64,000 nucleotides of DNA, from NCBI RefSeq assembly GCF_001653195.1, contig NZ_JXBB01000034.1, forward strand, positions 1 through 64,000, written 5' to 3'. The stretch comes from Hydrogenibacillus schlegelii. Its GTDB lineage: Bacteria; Bacillota; Bacilli; Thermicanales; DSM-22653. The notes under the pieces are model-generated. The model saw only the letters and a program-made list of their open reading frames with translations, ran no database searches and was not told the origin of the DNA. Shown here one piece after another: positions 62,768 through 64,000 of the stretch (within the stretch, counting starts at the first letter, position 1; each line of letters opens with the position of its first letter). The translations under genes and the position numbers were made by a program.

Positions 62768-64000
62768 TTACCGCTGCCGCGCCTGGAGCGCCTCGACCGT
62801 CTCCGCACACCGGGCACAAAGCGTCGGGTGGTTCGGATGAGCCCCGACGTCTTCCAGAACCATCCAGCAGCGTTCACACTTCTTTCCGGGCGCGGTGAGG
62901 ACCCGGACGGCGACGCCGCGGGCGTCGACCGCCCCCTCCGGCACCGGCGTCCCCGGCGGATGGAGCGTCACCTTCGAGACGATGAAAAGCTCCGCGAGCG
63001 TTGCCCCTTCCCCGTATCGGGACAGGGCGTCCCACGTTTCGCCGTCCGGATAGAGCTCGACGTGGGCCTCGAGAGAGTTCCCGAGCGCTTTCGCCTGCCT
63101 GGCCTCCTCCAGCGCCTTTTGCACCGCCTCCCGGACGCGAAGGAGCGGCTGAAACGCCCGAAGGAGCGCCTCATCGGCCTCGGAGGGCGCCGCCTCGGGA
63201 AAATCGACCAGCTGGACGCTTTCCGCCTTTTCCCCGGGAAGGTACGACCAGACCTCTTCCGTCGTATGCGGGAGGATCGGCGAAAGCAGGACGACGAGCG
63301 ATCGGAGCGCCTCGTGCATGAGGCTCTGCCCGCTCCGCCGCGCCGGATCGTCCGGCAGGCGGGTGTACATCCGATCTTTCGTCACATCGAGGTAAAAGGC
63401 GCTCAGATCCTGGACGCAAAACTGATGGATCTCCGTATAGACGGCATGAAAATCGTACGCCTCGTACGCCTGCCGCACCCGGGCGATGACCGCTTTGAGG
63501 CGGGCGTAGATGTAGCGATCGAGTTCCGGCCACCGCTCCGGCGGCACCCGGTCCCGGGCCGGGTCGAAATCGTAGAGGTTGCCGAGGAGGAAGCGGAACG
63601 TGTTCCGGATCTTCCGGTACACTTCGGCGATCTGCTGGAGGATCGACTCCGAGATCCGGACGTCCGCCGTATAGTCGACCGAGGCGACCCAGAGGCGGAG
63701 GATGTCGGCGCCGTAGCGGGCCATAATGTCGTTCGGGTCGACGACGTTCCCGAGCGACTTCGACATCTTCCGACCTTCCCCGTCGAGGACGAAACCGCAG
63801 CCGATGACCGTCTCGTAGGGCGCCCGACCGTAGACGGCGACCGACGTCGACAGGGACGAGTTGAACCAGCCCCTGTACTGATCCGACCCCTCGAGGTAGA
63901 CGTCCGCCGGCCACTTAAGCTCGGGGTGCGTCCGGAGAACCGCCGCGTGGGACGAGCCGGAGTCGAACCAGACGTCCATCGTGTCCGTCTCTTTGCGAAA
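62768..64000 (-). CDS. ileS: Isoleucine--tRNA ligase, C-terminal part (runs off window end)
   Basis: The last ~411 residues are in the window; the frame stays open to base 64000. DVWFDSGSSHAAVLRTHPEL, GCGFVLDGEGRKMSKSLGNV (KMSKS motif), the anticodon-binding helical domain (CVQDLSAFYLDVTKDRMYT) and a C-terminal zinc finger KCERCWMVLED...TLCARCAE identify bacterial IleRS. The HIGH motif and editing domain are beyond the window. Upstream control (often a T-box) cannot be seen. Confidence 0.96.
   Translation of the reverse strand, partial: FRKETDTMDVWFDSGSSHAAVLRTHPELKWPADVYLEGSDQYRGWFNSSLSTSVAVYGRAPYETVIGCGFVLDGEGRKMSKSLGNVVDPNDIMARYGADILRLWVASVDYTADVRISESILQQIAEVYRKIRNTFRFLLGNLYDFDPARDRVPPERWPELDRYIYARLKAVIARVRQAYEAYDFHAVYTEIHQFCVQDLSAFYLDVTKDRMYTRLPDDPARRSGQSLMHEALRSLVVLLSPILPHTTEEVWSYLPGEKAESVQLVDFPEAAPSEADEALLRAFQPLLRVREAVQKALEEARQAKALGNSLEAHVELYPDGETWDALSRYGEGATLAELFIVSKVTLHPPGTPVPEGAVDARGVAVRVLTAPGKKCERCWMVLEDVGAHPNHPTLCARCAETVEALQARQR

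Overview
The window is about 64 kb of very GC-rich (roughly 68-70 percent by eye) chromosome from an endospore-forming Firmicute of the Bacillales type. Spore genes (spoVM, cwlJ, gerQ), B. subtilis-like gene neighbourhoods (yqhH-yqhG beside gcvT-gcvPA-gcvPB; rpmB-spoVM beside asp23-fakA-recG; pyrR-uraA-pyrB-pyrC-carB-pyrK-pyrD-pyrF-pyrE; lspA-rluD), a tandem glycine riboswitch, a T-box and a PyrR attenuator all point that way. High GC, frequent GTG/TTG starts, genes of sulfur metabolism and an isocitrate lyase would suit a thermophilic chemolithotrophic Bacillales such as Hydrogenibacillus, but that species guess is inference only.

Layout. 1-375 is the right end of an IS256-family element that has cut an Fe-S/NrfD fusion gene (376-1318). 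1464-6365 is a minus-strand block: LysR regulator, CPA2-type antiporter, TusA, a DsrE-like protein and a rhodanese-metallo-beta-lactamase protein behind a near-consensus promoter with an inverted repeat. 6459-11000 is the glycine cleavage operon (gcvT, gcvPA, gcvPB) under a tandem glycine riboswitch, divergent from yqhH and yqhG (11196-14160). 14097-21229 is a long minus-strand operon (asp23, fakA, recG, rsmD, coaD, aroK, a YqzE-like gene). rpmB (plus) and spoVM (minus) follow, then a small membrane protein that may start at AUC. 22190-23890 is a lower-GC patch with an unknown gene and a broken ISLre2-type transposase. 23936-27310 holds tandem promoters, a T-box leader and an aminotransferase-serA pair.

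27541-30350 holds an unknown gene, the cwlJ-gerQ germination operon and a methyltransferase. 30566-34739 holds a DUF2621 gene, an alpha-glucosidase and gltX. tRNA-Gln, tRNA-Glu and tRNA-Leu frame an Asp23 protein, acylphosphatase and a decayed oligoendopeptidase (34899-36854). Next come a YugN-like protein, an EamA transporter, an LTA-synthase-like enzyme and two unknown genes (36972-41369), isocitrate lyase (41528), two overlapping small membrane ORFs, MgtC/SapB, a slipin-NfeD pair and an Hsp20 (43689-46563). 46532-58287 is the complete-looking pyrimidine operon except that the glutaminase subunit gene carA/pyrAA is missing between pyrC and carB. The window closes with rluD, lspA, a GGDEF/EAL protein, a DksA/TraR zinc-finger protein and the 3' part of ileS.

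Most genes are in tightly overlapping operons (ATGA or GTGA junctions), with several clear intrinsic terminators. Many proteins carry Ala/Pro/Gly/Arg-rich tails or linkers not usual for their families. I saw no CRISPR array, prophage or recognisable defence system.
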